A stretch of 64,000 bases of DNA, taken from the NCBI GenBank assembly GCA_021527695.1, contig JAKFAO010000003.1, positions 992,001-1,056,000 on the forward strand, written 5' to 3'. Positions 45,733 through 58,040 of the stretch are shown here, one piece after another (within the stretch, counting starts at the first letter, position 1; each line of letters starts with the position of its first letter). Both the position numbers and the translations under genes were made by a program. The notes under the pieces were generated by a model. The model did not search any database. It worked only from the letters and a program-made list of their open reading frames with translations, and was not told where the DNA came from. Source of the stretch: Naematelia aurantialba. Taxonomy: Eukaryota > Basidiomycota > Tremellomycetes > Tremellales > Naemateliaceae.

Positions 45733-48397
45733 CTAGTCGATCAACGCGCCCTTCCTCCTCCCGAGCTCCACCTCTTCTCCCTTTCGTCCCACACTTGTTG
45801 CGCTTCTCCGCCCGACGCGCGGGACCATACCTGTCAACGACATGCCGCGTCCTCTTACTGTCCCCTTGGCGCCGGGACCGTTATACGACAGTATCGCCAC
45901 GGGCGGATTCAGTCTCGGCCACGAAACGTACGATGTGCCCTAGAGCTCGTGATCAGCCGAAGCACTCCGAGGCATTGGGAACGGCATACGTTGCCCCAGA
46001 TGTAAGAACCCGAGACGCAAGCGAGGAAGAGCCAGAGGAAGATGAACGACGATATGCTGTATTCTGCTCTTGATTCAGCCATACTCGACGATTCCCGTGC
46101 TCAGGCTGAGCACTCACCAGATGACCGAGGGAGAGTGATCGCCGCGAATATCATGGTCAACGCGAAGGCTAGAATGTATGGCATCTGTTGGTGTCAGTCG
46201 CGCGCTGTGATGTCGGAGCTCAAACTGACAGAACGCATGGTGAGAGACCGAGTGTCTGTCAAAGGTGGGATTCCGCCCTTCTTTGCCACCCACGCGCCAG
46301 TCAGAATATCGAGCGCATCCTGCCGATCTCCATCGAAGAAGTTGTTTCGGATATATCGCATGACCGAATTATACCCATCTTGAAGTTGGCCCTCTTTCGA
46401 CCGCTTGCCAGTACGCGTATAGTCGGTCTTGAGCGCACCGGTCCCTGCATAAGCTAGCGAAACCGTATTCCCGTGATCCGCCCAGACTGTCCACATCAGC
46501 TACGGAACCCGAGAAAGGGATGATAGAGCCGACTTACCATTCCGGAAGATTGAGATGAACTCTTCATGGTCGTTCACACTCTCCTTGATACTCAATACGC
46601 CTGCTGATCGCAACTGCTTATCCAGAGCCCACTTGCCAAGCGCAGACTGGGACACATTCGTTCGATCCAAACAGTCCATACAATTGCTGCGCACCACACC
46701 CGTCTGCGTCTGGAGCACCTTGAGTTCGCCAGAGTTGCCGGAAAAGCTGACGGGCGGAGCGATAGAGTGGAACCAGCCCATATCCTCTAGCGCTGGTGCG
46801 AGGCGGTCGATGAGCACACTGATGCGGTCAAAACGCATGCCTTTGCACTCGGTGTGGAAATCAAAATAGACATAGTGCGCCTTTTCAGCGATCATCGGAT
46901 CCGACGCTTTGACCTGAGCCATGTAACGCTCAAAGGCGTCTTTGATAGGATGCTCGTGGCCTTTATGGTTGACCAAGTTGACGAGGTAGGTGGTGCCGTA
47001 TGTCGCAACCATTTGATGCAAATGCGCCCGCAATGCCGACTCCTGTCGTCAGCCACAACGCTCCTCGCCTGAGCTCACCGTCTCTGGCACATCCATGATT
47101 TGCAGGTCAGGCTTGTATCGGAGGTTGTTGATCTCTGCCCAGAACAGCGGTACGCTTCCGCGAGTTTGTACAAAGCTCAGGCGTTCCCGGCCGTCCACCC
47201 GTCCTCGCCGGATAGGCTCGCCGTTGGTAGGCAGGGGGTCCAGCAAGATGATCTGTTCCGTCTCGTTGAAATTCGACGAGTTCCCCTGCATGTCGATTCC
47301 ACGCGTAAAATATCGCGTACCAGCTCGGTGTCGTGACCGACGCGCAATGAGCAGGAATAGCAGATCGCGGTTGTTGATAGTCGCCGAGCGAAGCTCAACA
47401 GCTATATGCTTTCAGCGCAGCTCCTTTGCGACTCGGTGATTCTGGACTCACAACCGTACATGATTGGGAGGATAAAGCGGCTCAACTGCTAGATCAGCTT
47501 CTTGATCCTTACGAGCCGTTCCAACTGTTCTCTGCATACTCACATCGACACCCTGGTTCTCCGTCATGTCGATCAGCCTTCCCGCCAGGAACCGATTCCA
47601 GAAGAACCGCTCGTCCGCTCTCTTCCACATTGGCCACTGATTCGGGCCATGCCCAGCATCCTCTAGCTGTTTCTGCCGCTGAAGGGTGTTGGTCAAGTCC
47701 AAGCCATACGAGAACCAGAGCCGCGCACTCCGCAGACCCTGCTCCACGAGGGAGATGAGCTCCTTCTCGACTGGATGGTCTAGAATCGTGCTGGACGTCG
47801 AGAGCGGTGAGAGAGGAAGGAGACGGTAGTCGGTCGCGAGGTAGATTGGTTGTGCAAGCAGGCGGCATGACGGCGTGCGTGCGGTTATGATCAAGAGAAA
47901 GTCGGCTAAAAGCTGCGTTCAGCTTGCTGAAGGTGTGTTAGGGACTCCAGAAGCGCACTAGTAGCAAGACTGAGCACGCCAATGATACCGTAGCATGTAA
48001 TGACCTTTTCCCGCCCCAGGGGTACGCCCGAAGACTCTGTGGCCTGCTCAGCATATGAAAACATCTACTCAGTCCAAAGTAACAGAGGGAACGCACCATT
48101 CAATGCCATCCGCCCGGTCCGCCTGTCGATGTACAACGTCTCCCGCACATCCTTCTCATTCACAAAACTAGCCCCGTCCGCAGCATGCGATAAGGATGAA
48201 GATGCCGGCTCAAATACGTATGCCATTGGCGAGACATAGAGGTTCAGCGTCTCGTGAAGCTATGACCGATAGACACGCAGTGAAGCCCATGAGGAACAGC
48301 ATAGAAGAAGGGAAGAGCAAGCAAACCGATTAGCTTCGGTCGGCTCCAGTGGGCCTTGAGAAACACGTACAGGCAGGCAATTGAACGTTTGGTCCAT
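45733..48397 (-). CDS. SAC1: Phosphoinositide phosphatase Sac1
   Basis: Sac1 is an ER/Golgi membrane phosphatase that mainly hydrolyses PtdIns4P. The start MDQTFNCLP splices to [20 protein letters not shown] at 48397. The Sac domain follows, with the catalytic motif [20 protein letters not shown] (CX5R) near 46690. Further blocks are [20 protein letters not shown] and [20 protein letters not shown]. Two C-terminal membrane helices are recovered by splicing. The first is [20 protein letters not shown]. The join [21 protein letters not shown] uses a GAG acceptor. The next join is [16 protein letters not shown], after a donor inside GTATGC. The protein then ends GRRKGALID with TAG at 45733. The two TM helices plus SYVSWPRL are diagnostic of Sac1. 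A simpler prediction would end earlier and lose the second helix. SAC1 and PCNA share a divergent promoter of about 350 bp. Confidence 0.9.
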
Positions 48398-48749
48398 GGT
48401 GTCGTGGTGTGTGGGCGTGTAATCTCAATATACAATGTGAACCAGTGCAGAGATGCCTGCAGGCTCTGAGTCTTCAATCGATCGTCGCCTGGGCAGGTTG
48501 CTCGAGTGCTTTGCAAGGTGAGTCTGTTACTAACTACTAGCACCGTACATGGGGTGGCAGGGAACGTCACCACGAAGCAAGCCACGTGCATCGGAGATAA
48601 ATGCCACGTCATGAACATGACGCGACCATGTCTGCGCGTCGCGTCTATATTCCACGGCTCATCTCGTCCCAACTCTTGGACCTCTGTATTCTCTGTTGCC
48701 TTGCGATTCGCTCATTCCAAACCAAAAGCCTATCTGTAGACAGTACAAA
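48398..48749. promoter_or_regulatory. Divergent SAC1/PCNA promoter with a CACGTG box
   Basis: About 350 bp between start codons on opposite strands. It contains CACGTG (48583-48588) and CGCGTCGCGTC near 48635, which is related to but not equal to the MluI cell-cycle box ACGCGT. Assignment of factors is not possible from sequence alone. Confidence 0.35.
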
Positions 48750-50560
<1,811 letters not shown>

Positions 50561-51102
50561 AATCGAAGGAGTCCAGGGGATGGGGGATTATCTGCAGGTC
50601 ATCCTGCTGTCGTGTGCATGCATGGTTCATGTCGTAGAGATGAGAATGTAGAACAAGCATGCTTTGGTTGTTGGCTTTTGGCTTTGGCTGTTGGCTTGGG
50701 CTATTGGCAGATGGCAGATGGCAGATGGCAGATGGCGGACGGCAGCTGGCAGATGGCAGAGGGAAACAGCTGTTGCGTATGGCTTGCGACGGAACGTGTG
50801 TTCATGGCGATAATGCTATGCAATGTGGAATGTCTGATACAGGATATTCTACTATAACGGTACAACATTGACGTCACATGTAGACTCAAGTCCCAGGAAG
50901 CCCGGCATGCTGCAGGTCATTGGCGACCGAGAGAATTCTCGCCGCCTGAAATCGCCGGCTCTAATTGTCACTATCACTAGTGACCGCCGTGACATGGCCA
51001 TGTACACGCGGTGCACAGAGACGTGCCACATCGGCCACTTACGATCGGTGCACAGAGACCTGTGGGATCGGCCTTACGTTCGGCGCACAAGAGCAGACCG
51101 CT
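50561..51102. repeat. Convergent 3' flanks with GGCAGAT repeats
   Basis: Between PCNA (+) and CDK8 (-). A (GGCAGAT)n-type array of about eight units lies at 50704-50765. CGGTGCACAGAGAC is repeated twice near 51010 and 51046. No gene is seen. Confidence 0.7.
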
Positions 51103-53163
51103 TTATCGCGGCTTGGCCCGTTTCGTAGCCGGCCCACCTACGAGCGGGCCGCTTGCCGGTCTGAAATTGCTGCTCGATGGTAGCCGTGGCGCAGCGAGGG
51201 ACGGCGGTAATCTACACGTTGGTGTTAGTATCGTCGGTAAACCGTAAACCGTTCAGCTGCGGCAAAGATGGTATGGACAGGTAGGAGATAGGGGACAGGA
51301 GAAGAACAAGAGAAGAACAACGTGATTGGCAGTGCAGGAGAACAGAGAGGAAGAGAGGGAGCGGGTCGACTCACGATCCCATCTTTGCGTCCCCGTTATC
51401 CTCGTGAGTAACCCGTCGGCTTGGGTACGTAATTGAGCTCCCGTCAAACACGCTCCTACCAAGCCATCACATCAGCACACATCCCTCCGCTTTGCCGGTT
51501 ATGATTGTCGGCCTCGCAAGACTCACGCTGCCTTGACACCCCCTTCTTCCTGGAACCACCCGTGAGACAGAGCCTCTCGCGCCGTCAGGCGTTTGGACGG
51601 ATCCCATTCGAATAGCCTGCAGAGCAGATCGTACCCCAACGCAGAGTTTGATCGGGAATGGTACCAGTTCGGCAATGGATGGGGTGTCGGCATCCTAGCC
51701 ATCCATTAGCTTACATCCAAGGGGTATGAACGGATCCAAGACGATGGACGCGAAACGAGCACGACGCACTGTCCGCACAACTGGTATGTCTTCCATTCTG
51801 GCATATGCACTACTCCAGGCCACTGTTCGGCTTGACTAGTCGTCAGCTATGCAGGACAGCCCGAGAGTATAGGTGAACGGGAGGAGGGAATTGTCAAGGG
51901 AATCGAGACTGACGCTTGATGGGGCCAAGCACCTCGCATATCTTTTGCATCTGGTCCCGTTGAAATGGTAGCGACTTTTTGGTATCCAACTTTGCCTCGT
52001 CACCTTTGAAGATGGGTCGGAGCGACATGAGCTCGGCGTAGATGCACCCTATCGCCCAAAGATCTATTTTGATCAGCTCACACGCTGTACCGTACTGAGA
52101 TGGTAGGCGCCTCACCGACAGCAGCCGTATAGTGTTTGGCGCCGAGTATGAGCTCTGGGGCGCGATACCAAATAGTCACGACGACTTTATCTCCGCCAAA
52201 GAGACCACCAACAGCGAGGGGTTTGTGCCATAATCGCGCGAGACCGAGATCGCCGATCTTGACGACGCCTGCCGAATTGACCAGGATATTGGCCGGTTTC
52301 AAGTCTCGGTGAAGCACGAAATTCGAGTGCAGGAAATGCACGCCCGCAAGCAGTTGGTGCAGCAGCCGACGGAGGGTAGTTTGAGGGATAGGCGTGCGGA
52401 CGGTCTGGGAGTGATGGTGGATGATTTGCTGAGATGTCAGCCGCGGCGGTCTGGTGTTGACAACTCACCAAGAAATCGTGTTCAGCGTACTCGAAAACCA
52501 TGTAGATGGCCTTGTCTTCTAGAATGACCTCGCGCAAAGACACGAGGTTGCGATGGTGCAACTCGCGATTGAGCTAGCCGTCGTCAGCCTTCCGGTCGAC
52601 CGTTCTCGTGATGCCCGACCCCAGATACTGACCATAATCTCTCTCGCACCGCTCTGGCTGATGCCGGCATAAGTCAACACATCCCCTTCTTTGTCCGGCT
52701 TGAACTTCTTGATTGCAAATACATCTCCTTCCTTCGCAGGCAGGTCGCCCGGACGCATACATAGTTCCGGATTACTGAGGGCATCGCCGTCTGCCACGAG
52801 GTTCGGTACCGGCTTTGACCGGGGAATACTGAGTGCAGCCCGGGTCGTCGTTGATAGTGCTGGAGCAGATGATTTGGGTGGTGGTAGAAGAACAGCCTTG
52901 TATACTCGGCCGTATGTTCCTTTATACAGTGGCGATTAGAGAGCACGAAGGGGAAAGGAGCAAAGAAGTGACACTCACCAGAAGAGATGAACCCTAGGAT
53001 TTTGTATGCTTTTAGCACACTAATTCATCAGTCATAGACACACGATGGAGATTGAGAGAAGCCTTAGTCGGACTCACGTTCGTCTCTCCCGATCCCGCTT
53101 TGCACGGTACGCCAACATAGGATCCACCATCCCTCCAGAAGCCACGCTTCCGAATGCTGACAT
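51103..53163 (-). CDS. SSN3: Mediator-associated cyclin-dependent kinase Cdk8 / Ssn3 (Srb10)
   Basis: Cdk8 with cyclin C forms the kinase module of Mediator and phosphorylates the polymerase II CTD and activators. The start [20 protein letters not shown] is at 53163. Then [48 protein letters not shown] (ATP-binding lysine) and the cyclin-contact helix [11 protein letters not shown]. The kinase core has [20 protein letters not shown] and [15 protein letters not shown] (DLG as in yeast Srb10, not DFG). It continues [20 protein letters not shown] and [20 protein letters not shown]. It continues through [40 protein letters not shown] and [18 protein letters not shown]. The C-terminal extension is [20 protein letters not shown] and [20 protein letters not shown], with TAA at 51103. 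A premature stop is read if the 3' intron ends at an earlier CAG. Confidence 0.92.
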
Positions 53164-53517
53164 GGCACCGACTTTAGCCACGCCTTCAGGAGGTGGGATC
53201 TACTCCTAGAGTTGTAATCCTCGCAATCCTAAGCGTCCCCGTGCGGCTCGCATCATCTTGCATCTGATGAAATGCTATAGCTACAGTCGATATCATGTCA
53301 AGGATGCAGCAACGACCCCAAGAAACCGAGTCCCAGCCCACGTGGAAGGCACGTGCAGGTCAACACTTGGCGCGGCTGATTTTACTTTCCCACGCTGTCG
53401 ACTCTTTCCAGTTGCACTCGGGTGTCAACAATACCTCGTTGTTTTCGTCCAAGCCTCGTAGCAGACAGCTTGTTAACTCCATCCTACAGCAGCACAAGAC
53501 ATTATCTGACTGCCACC
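53164..53517. other. Divergent promoter between SSN3 and SPC105
   Basis: About 350 bp, no gene and no recognised element. Confidence 0.4.
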
Positions 53518-56500
53518 ATGTCGACAGAGGTTCGTTCTCCGCAGGCCCGGAAATCCCTGGGCCTAGCGGAGCAGAATCTCAACCTCAACCGCGAGGACGT
53601 GTCCATATCCTTCAACAAGGCGAAGAAGCGGGCTGCCAGTATCGGCGGAGAGGGGAGTTTCCATCTGGGGAAAACCACATCGATGAGCCCGCGAGCCAAG
53701 GCAAGACGCTCATTGGTATGTGCTGCATGGACTGCCCTTTGAGGTCCATTGCCAAAACTGACACTGTCGTTGCAGAAACCGAGAAAATCCATTCTCAAGT
53801 CGTTTTCGCAAAACTCGCTGTCAGCCACGAGGGAGGACGATACCATCGAGTTCACGATGAAGCACGACTATGCTCATACCGTAGCGTTCTCGAGCATGAG
53901 TAGTCGCCCAAGCCTCTCAAGACGTGTCAGTTTTGCGCCAAATGCACATGTCCGGTACGTTGCCCTTCCGTGTTCCCCTGCCATTGTTGACCGGCAAAGC
54001 ATGTTTGAAAAGCCACCCACCAACGCTCATGACAATGCACTCCCGCCGCCCCCTGAAATTACCATACTTCCTCCTCCAGGCCCGCGATCGTCGATCGGGC
54101 ATTCACGTCGCTCGTCCATACAGAATCTGCAAAACGTCTTTGTCGGCGAAGGGGACGCTGAAGGCGAAGCGTCTATGGACATCGAAGACTCGGACGAATC
54201 GGAGGACGAGTTAGCTGGAATAACCTTCAACCCGAGAGTCGTGGCTTCTCCCTCGGCCGTACGGCGAGTCTCCACAGAGAGCCAAGAAGACCGAGACGAA
54301 GAAGAAATGGAAATGGACATGGACGAGACACAAGTCATTTACGGTGGAATAATTCGACGGGCTTCCATGCCTGCGCAGGCAGAGGCAGATATGAGCATCG
54401 AGTCCGAGGCTGCGTCACTGGTAGAGCAGGATGAAGAGGAAAAGACCATGGACTTTACAATTGCCATTGGCGGTCTCATTCCCCGATCAGCTCCAGAGGG
54501 CGCCTCGTCGTTGCGAAATTCGATTGGGTACACATTCCAGGTGCCAGGATCCACAGCAGCCAATCTCGTGCCGGGCCAGACCGGCGAGGGAGAAGTCTCA
54601 ATGGAGATGGACGAGACGGTCGCTTTCGGCGGTATCATCGGAGCGGACGAATCGCTGTCGTCAGCTTCCGAAGAGAATACCGTCAACAGCTCTCGCGAAA
54701 AGACAATGACCTTTTCGTTCGGCAACATTCGTGGTGAGGCTCAGCGGCATGTTGCGTCAAACACGGAAGCGTTGAATACGGGGGTAATGATGTCACGAAC
54801 TCCTGCTTCGCCGATGCCATTGAATACTCGTCCAATGAGCGGAACGCCGTCTTTCGCCCGACCAACCGTGTCCTCAGCTTCAAAGAGTCGAGACACTTCA
54901 AGGCGGAATGTGTTTGCCCCTTCGCCTAGCCCGAGTAAATCGACCACGCCTCGGAGGTCTGGCATGGCGACTGCTGGTGAGGTAGCCAAGCGTCTCTCCT
55001 TCGGTTCCGCCCCTTCTTCAGCAGGAAGCAAGAGAGGCCGGGATGATGAGCCAGTCTCATCGCCTTACAAGCGACCAGCCTTGGGGGACTCGATCTTCGG
55101 CTCATCCGCTGCATCCCAGCTGTCTCCGTCCCGAGTGTCCATTCTCACGTCGCCTGTCAATCGTTCAACCACGCCCCCCTCCAAGTCTCCAGCTCGGTCA
55201 CCCTTCCGTCGCGCGATCTTGCAAACAGCAGGTCTGGATATCGACGCTGCGGAAGACGACGAAGTCGAACAACTTACAGGAGGCGAAGAATGGGAACAGG
55301 CTCCTACTATCCGCCTGGCTGATTTCCTCGAGATGGCGGGTGTGCAGTTCATGGAGGCGCTTCCTGGCCTGAACAAGAGACGTTCTTCTGTCGCCAAGGG
55401 TTTACTCGGACAGAGCACATACAGTTCAAACGGTGCGGTGTCTTTTCTACGTCTACTGACGGGCTTAGATCGGGAGTTTGGACTGCACGAGTACGCTGAA
55501 GCACAGCTTCAAAGCGTCTTCCTCAACATGTATACTTGGGTAAGCTGCATGCGGCAAAGCATTCGTCTGCCGCTGATACCGCTCGCAGGCAGCCAATAAG
55601 ATGCGCGCCGACATCCAACAGTCTCAGAATGATCTTTCTGCGACCGAAGCGATATGCGATCAGGTCAATCCCCGGGTGATCAAAGAGTACTTGAGCGCGT
55701 CGGACGAGGACAAGCAGTTGTTTGAAATGACATTCAAGGCGTTCAAAACGAACACACAGCTCATGGTACGGGAAGAATGGTACGACTGGAAAACGAAGCT
55801 CGTAGAGCGTGTGCGGCCCGATGTCCAGGAACATCTCGAGGGCATGCGAGAAGTGAGTGAAACGCAGTGCTAGTCAAGCCGATCACCGTGAGTGAAGCTG
55901 ATCTGGTAGGATGCATCAAGGTTGGATAAGATGGCAACGCAGTCGGCTCAGCTCATACCGGAGCTCAAAGCACGGAAGGAACTGTTGGAGAAGGAGCTGT
56001 TGAGAGAGCGGGAGATGATCACTGAGATCGAAGGGTGCGATCAGGAAGAACTCAAGGAGTTGCGCGGAGCCATTGCGGAACAGAGGTCTGTCAGAGGCTG
56101 TGCAGCCCCAAAATCAAGTTGACGGATTTGTTAGCGGGCAAATCGGCATCTTCAAGGCGGAGCTGAGCGATTCTACGACCAAGTTGAATGACCTGCAGTC
56201 GAAATTGGCCGAGGTCCACGGTAAAGCCGAAGAACATCGTGCCAAGATTGGAGAAGCACGCAGCAAGTGTGATCAATATACCAGGTCGGATGTGGTACGG
56301 CTCCAAGGTGAGTCGCTGCCTTGGTCGCTTGGTCGGAGCTGTGGCCGGAAACTGACGACCAGCAGAGGAGTACGAGTCGCTCACGCACCTGCACCTATGG
56401 CGTCTTACGACTATCAAGTCGGACGCTCTGGAGCTGGTGTTTGACAACGAGATCCAGCTGTCGTTTGAGTGCAGGGACTTTGTGCCTGTCATTGCTAGCG

Positions 56501-57351
56501 CCGAGTTGTTCCTCCAAGCCAACACTAAAGCCACGCTATCCAACTCGAACGGCGGGCATGGGAACCGAGAGCAGGGTCCTACCGAGGGGTTGTTTGCGCT
56601 CCTCCAGGGATCTCTGCAAGATCTCGTCACGGGCAAGACGAGACCATCCATAGCCAGCGTAAGTCTACAGATCGTGACTCGGAACACGAACACGAACACG
56701 AACACGAACGGCCACGCCGGGAAGACGAGGAATGCCCAGCTGAGCCACATGTTTAGGTTGTACAGCAGATCGGTCAGCTGTGGACGTCGGCCCAGCGGAT
56801 CCGCGCCGAGCTGGCATTCTCAAACTTGCAGTACCCGTCACACTCGGTCTTTACTCCTGATGGGCGATGCGCAACAGCGTACACCATCCTGCTGCCCGCG
56901 GCGCGGTCAAAGGTGTCGCTCGAGTTTGGTGTGACCAAGGACGTGCTGCGTTCTTGGCCGGCGGGATACGCAGAGGTCCAAGTCAGCGGCAAGAGCATCT
57001 ATGGGAATGCCGAGTGAGTGCGAAGTGACCAATCGCCTCCCATCCCACTCGAGGATCCACATCCGTGCGCAGTTAGAATGCAGCTGACGAAGCGTGTTCT
57101 CTGGTCACGTATCACGTCATCACCGTGTCACCGTGTCACCTCGTATCTCGCCACCTCGTCACCTCGTCACCTCGTCACCATATTCCCTCTTACTCCAACC
57201 CTCTTCCTCGTGGCCTCGCCGCCTCGCCGCCTCGTACAGTCCCGAGGTGCTTGTGCGGGCTGCAAAGGCGCTAGTCCAGTCGACTTCGCCAGAAGGGTAC
57301 TTTGGAGCCATCTTCCAGGGATGTCTCGACGCCGCTGCACAGTATGCCTAG
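53518..57351 (+). CDS. SPC105: Kinetochore scaffold Spc105 / Spc7 / KNL1
   Basis: Spc105 (KNL1) is the kinetochore KMN-network scaffold that recruits Bub1-Bub3 and protein phosphatase 1 for the spindle checkpoint. The start MSTEVRSPQARKSLGLAEQN is at 53518. Near the N-terminus are a SILK-type motif (KPRKSILKSFS) and an RVSF PP1 site (LSRRVSFAPNAHVR). A disordered region follows with MELT-like phosphodegenerate repeats: SMDIEDSDESEDE, EMDMDETQVIYGG, TMDFTIAIGGLIP, SMEMDETVAFGGI and TMTFSFGNIRGE. The Spc7 domain begins PTIRLADFLEMAGVQFMEAL, followed by coiled coils (56000-56290). The C-terminal RWD domains have THLHLWRLTTIKSDALELVF and FSLEFGV-like VSLEFGVTKDVLRSW. It ends EGYFGAIFQGCLDAAAQYA at 57351. 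Short introns cluster in the 3' half; the last holds a CACCTCGT repeat. Confidence 0.92.
56681..56712. repeat. GAACAC hexanucleotide repeat in an SPC105 intron
   Basis: About five tandem GAACAC units between the donor GTAAGT (~56659) and the next exon. Confidence 0.75.
57108..57240. repeat. CACCTCGT repeat in the last SPC105 intron
   Basis: GTGTCACC, then CACCTCGT units, then CGCCTCGC units, lie between the donor at about 57014 and the acceptor at about 57240. The sense strand is pyrimidine-biased. Confidence 0.75.
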
Positions 57352-58040
57352 CCGGCCATATCTGCGGCGTCTGTCGTAGGGCGTCTGCTGTCTCGGTCGA
57401 CTAGCGAAAGTCGAGGAGACTCATTTGTGAGAAGCGGAACGGAAATGGATATGGAGACAGATTGGAGATGGAGACTTTGGGCAGCAATCGAGCGAGGCAT
57501 GTGTATGTGTGTCGCGAAGTCGGTCGATCTGACCACCTGGTCTGAGCTGTGCGAGGGTGGCGGATGCGTCGTCTGTTGTTGGTGGCTGTTGCGTTGTCTG
57601 TGGGTTTTGCGTTAGACCCGGAACGAGGGCACGGAGATGCAGGCCGAGCAGTGTTTGGTCGGATACTTGGCTAGGGGACTCTATATGCATGCAAGACGCA
57701 GGTGTCCGTGACATTGTGAGATAGGACGATCAATGCCATCTGGTCGGGATGTAGATCTACAGTAATATGTACAGTTCTATGACAGTGTAGGCTACAGTGA
57801 CAGTGTAGGTGACGTGACAGTGTAGGTGATGTGACAGTGTAGGAGCGACAGTGACAGTGTAGATTATGTGGTCTAACCGACTCGAGTAATGTGGACGGGG
57901 ATGTGTTGTGGGATGTGGATGTGATCAATGGGGTCTCATGTATGGGATGTGGATGTGTTCGATTGAGTCTAGTATGTGGGACGTGGATGTGGGTTGACCT
58001 GTATAATATACCCAAGTTCGCGCTCGGAAGCTAGCTCAGT
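57352..58040. repeat. Convergent 3' flanks with two minisatellite clusters
   Basis: At 57780-57865 there are about five copies of a unit containing GTGACAGTGTAGG. At 57890-57990 there are three to four copies of a longer unit containing GGGATGTGGATGTG with partly conserved spacers. No gene is seen. Confidence 0.75.

Noticed and set aside
45537..46073. Plus-strand 178-codon proline-rich ORF
   Set aside because: It is antisense to the SAC1 tail and its 3' flank repeats. The opposite strand holds the conserved SYVSWPRL and membrane helix.
51894..52115. Early stop of CDK8 after [10 protein letters not shown]
   Set aside because: A GTCAGT donor precedes it. Splicing to the TCAAG acceptor restores [14 protein letters not shown] and the rest of the kinase domain.
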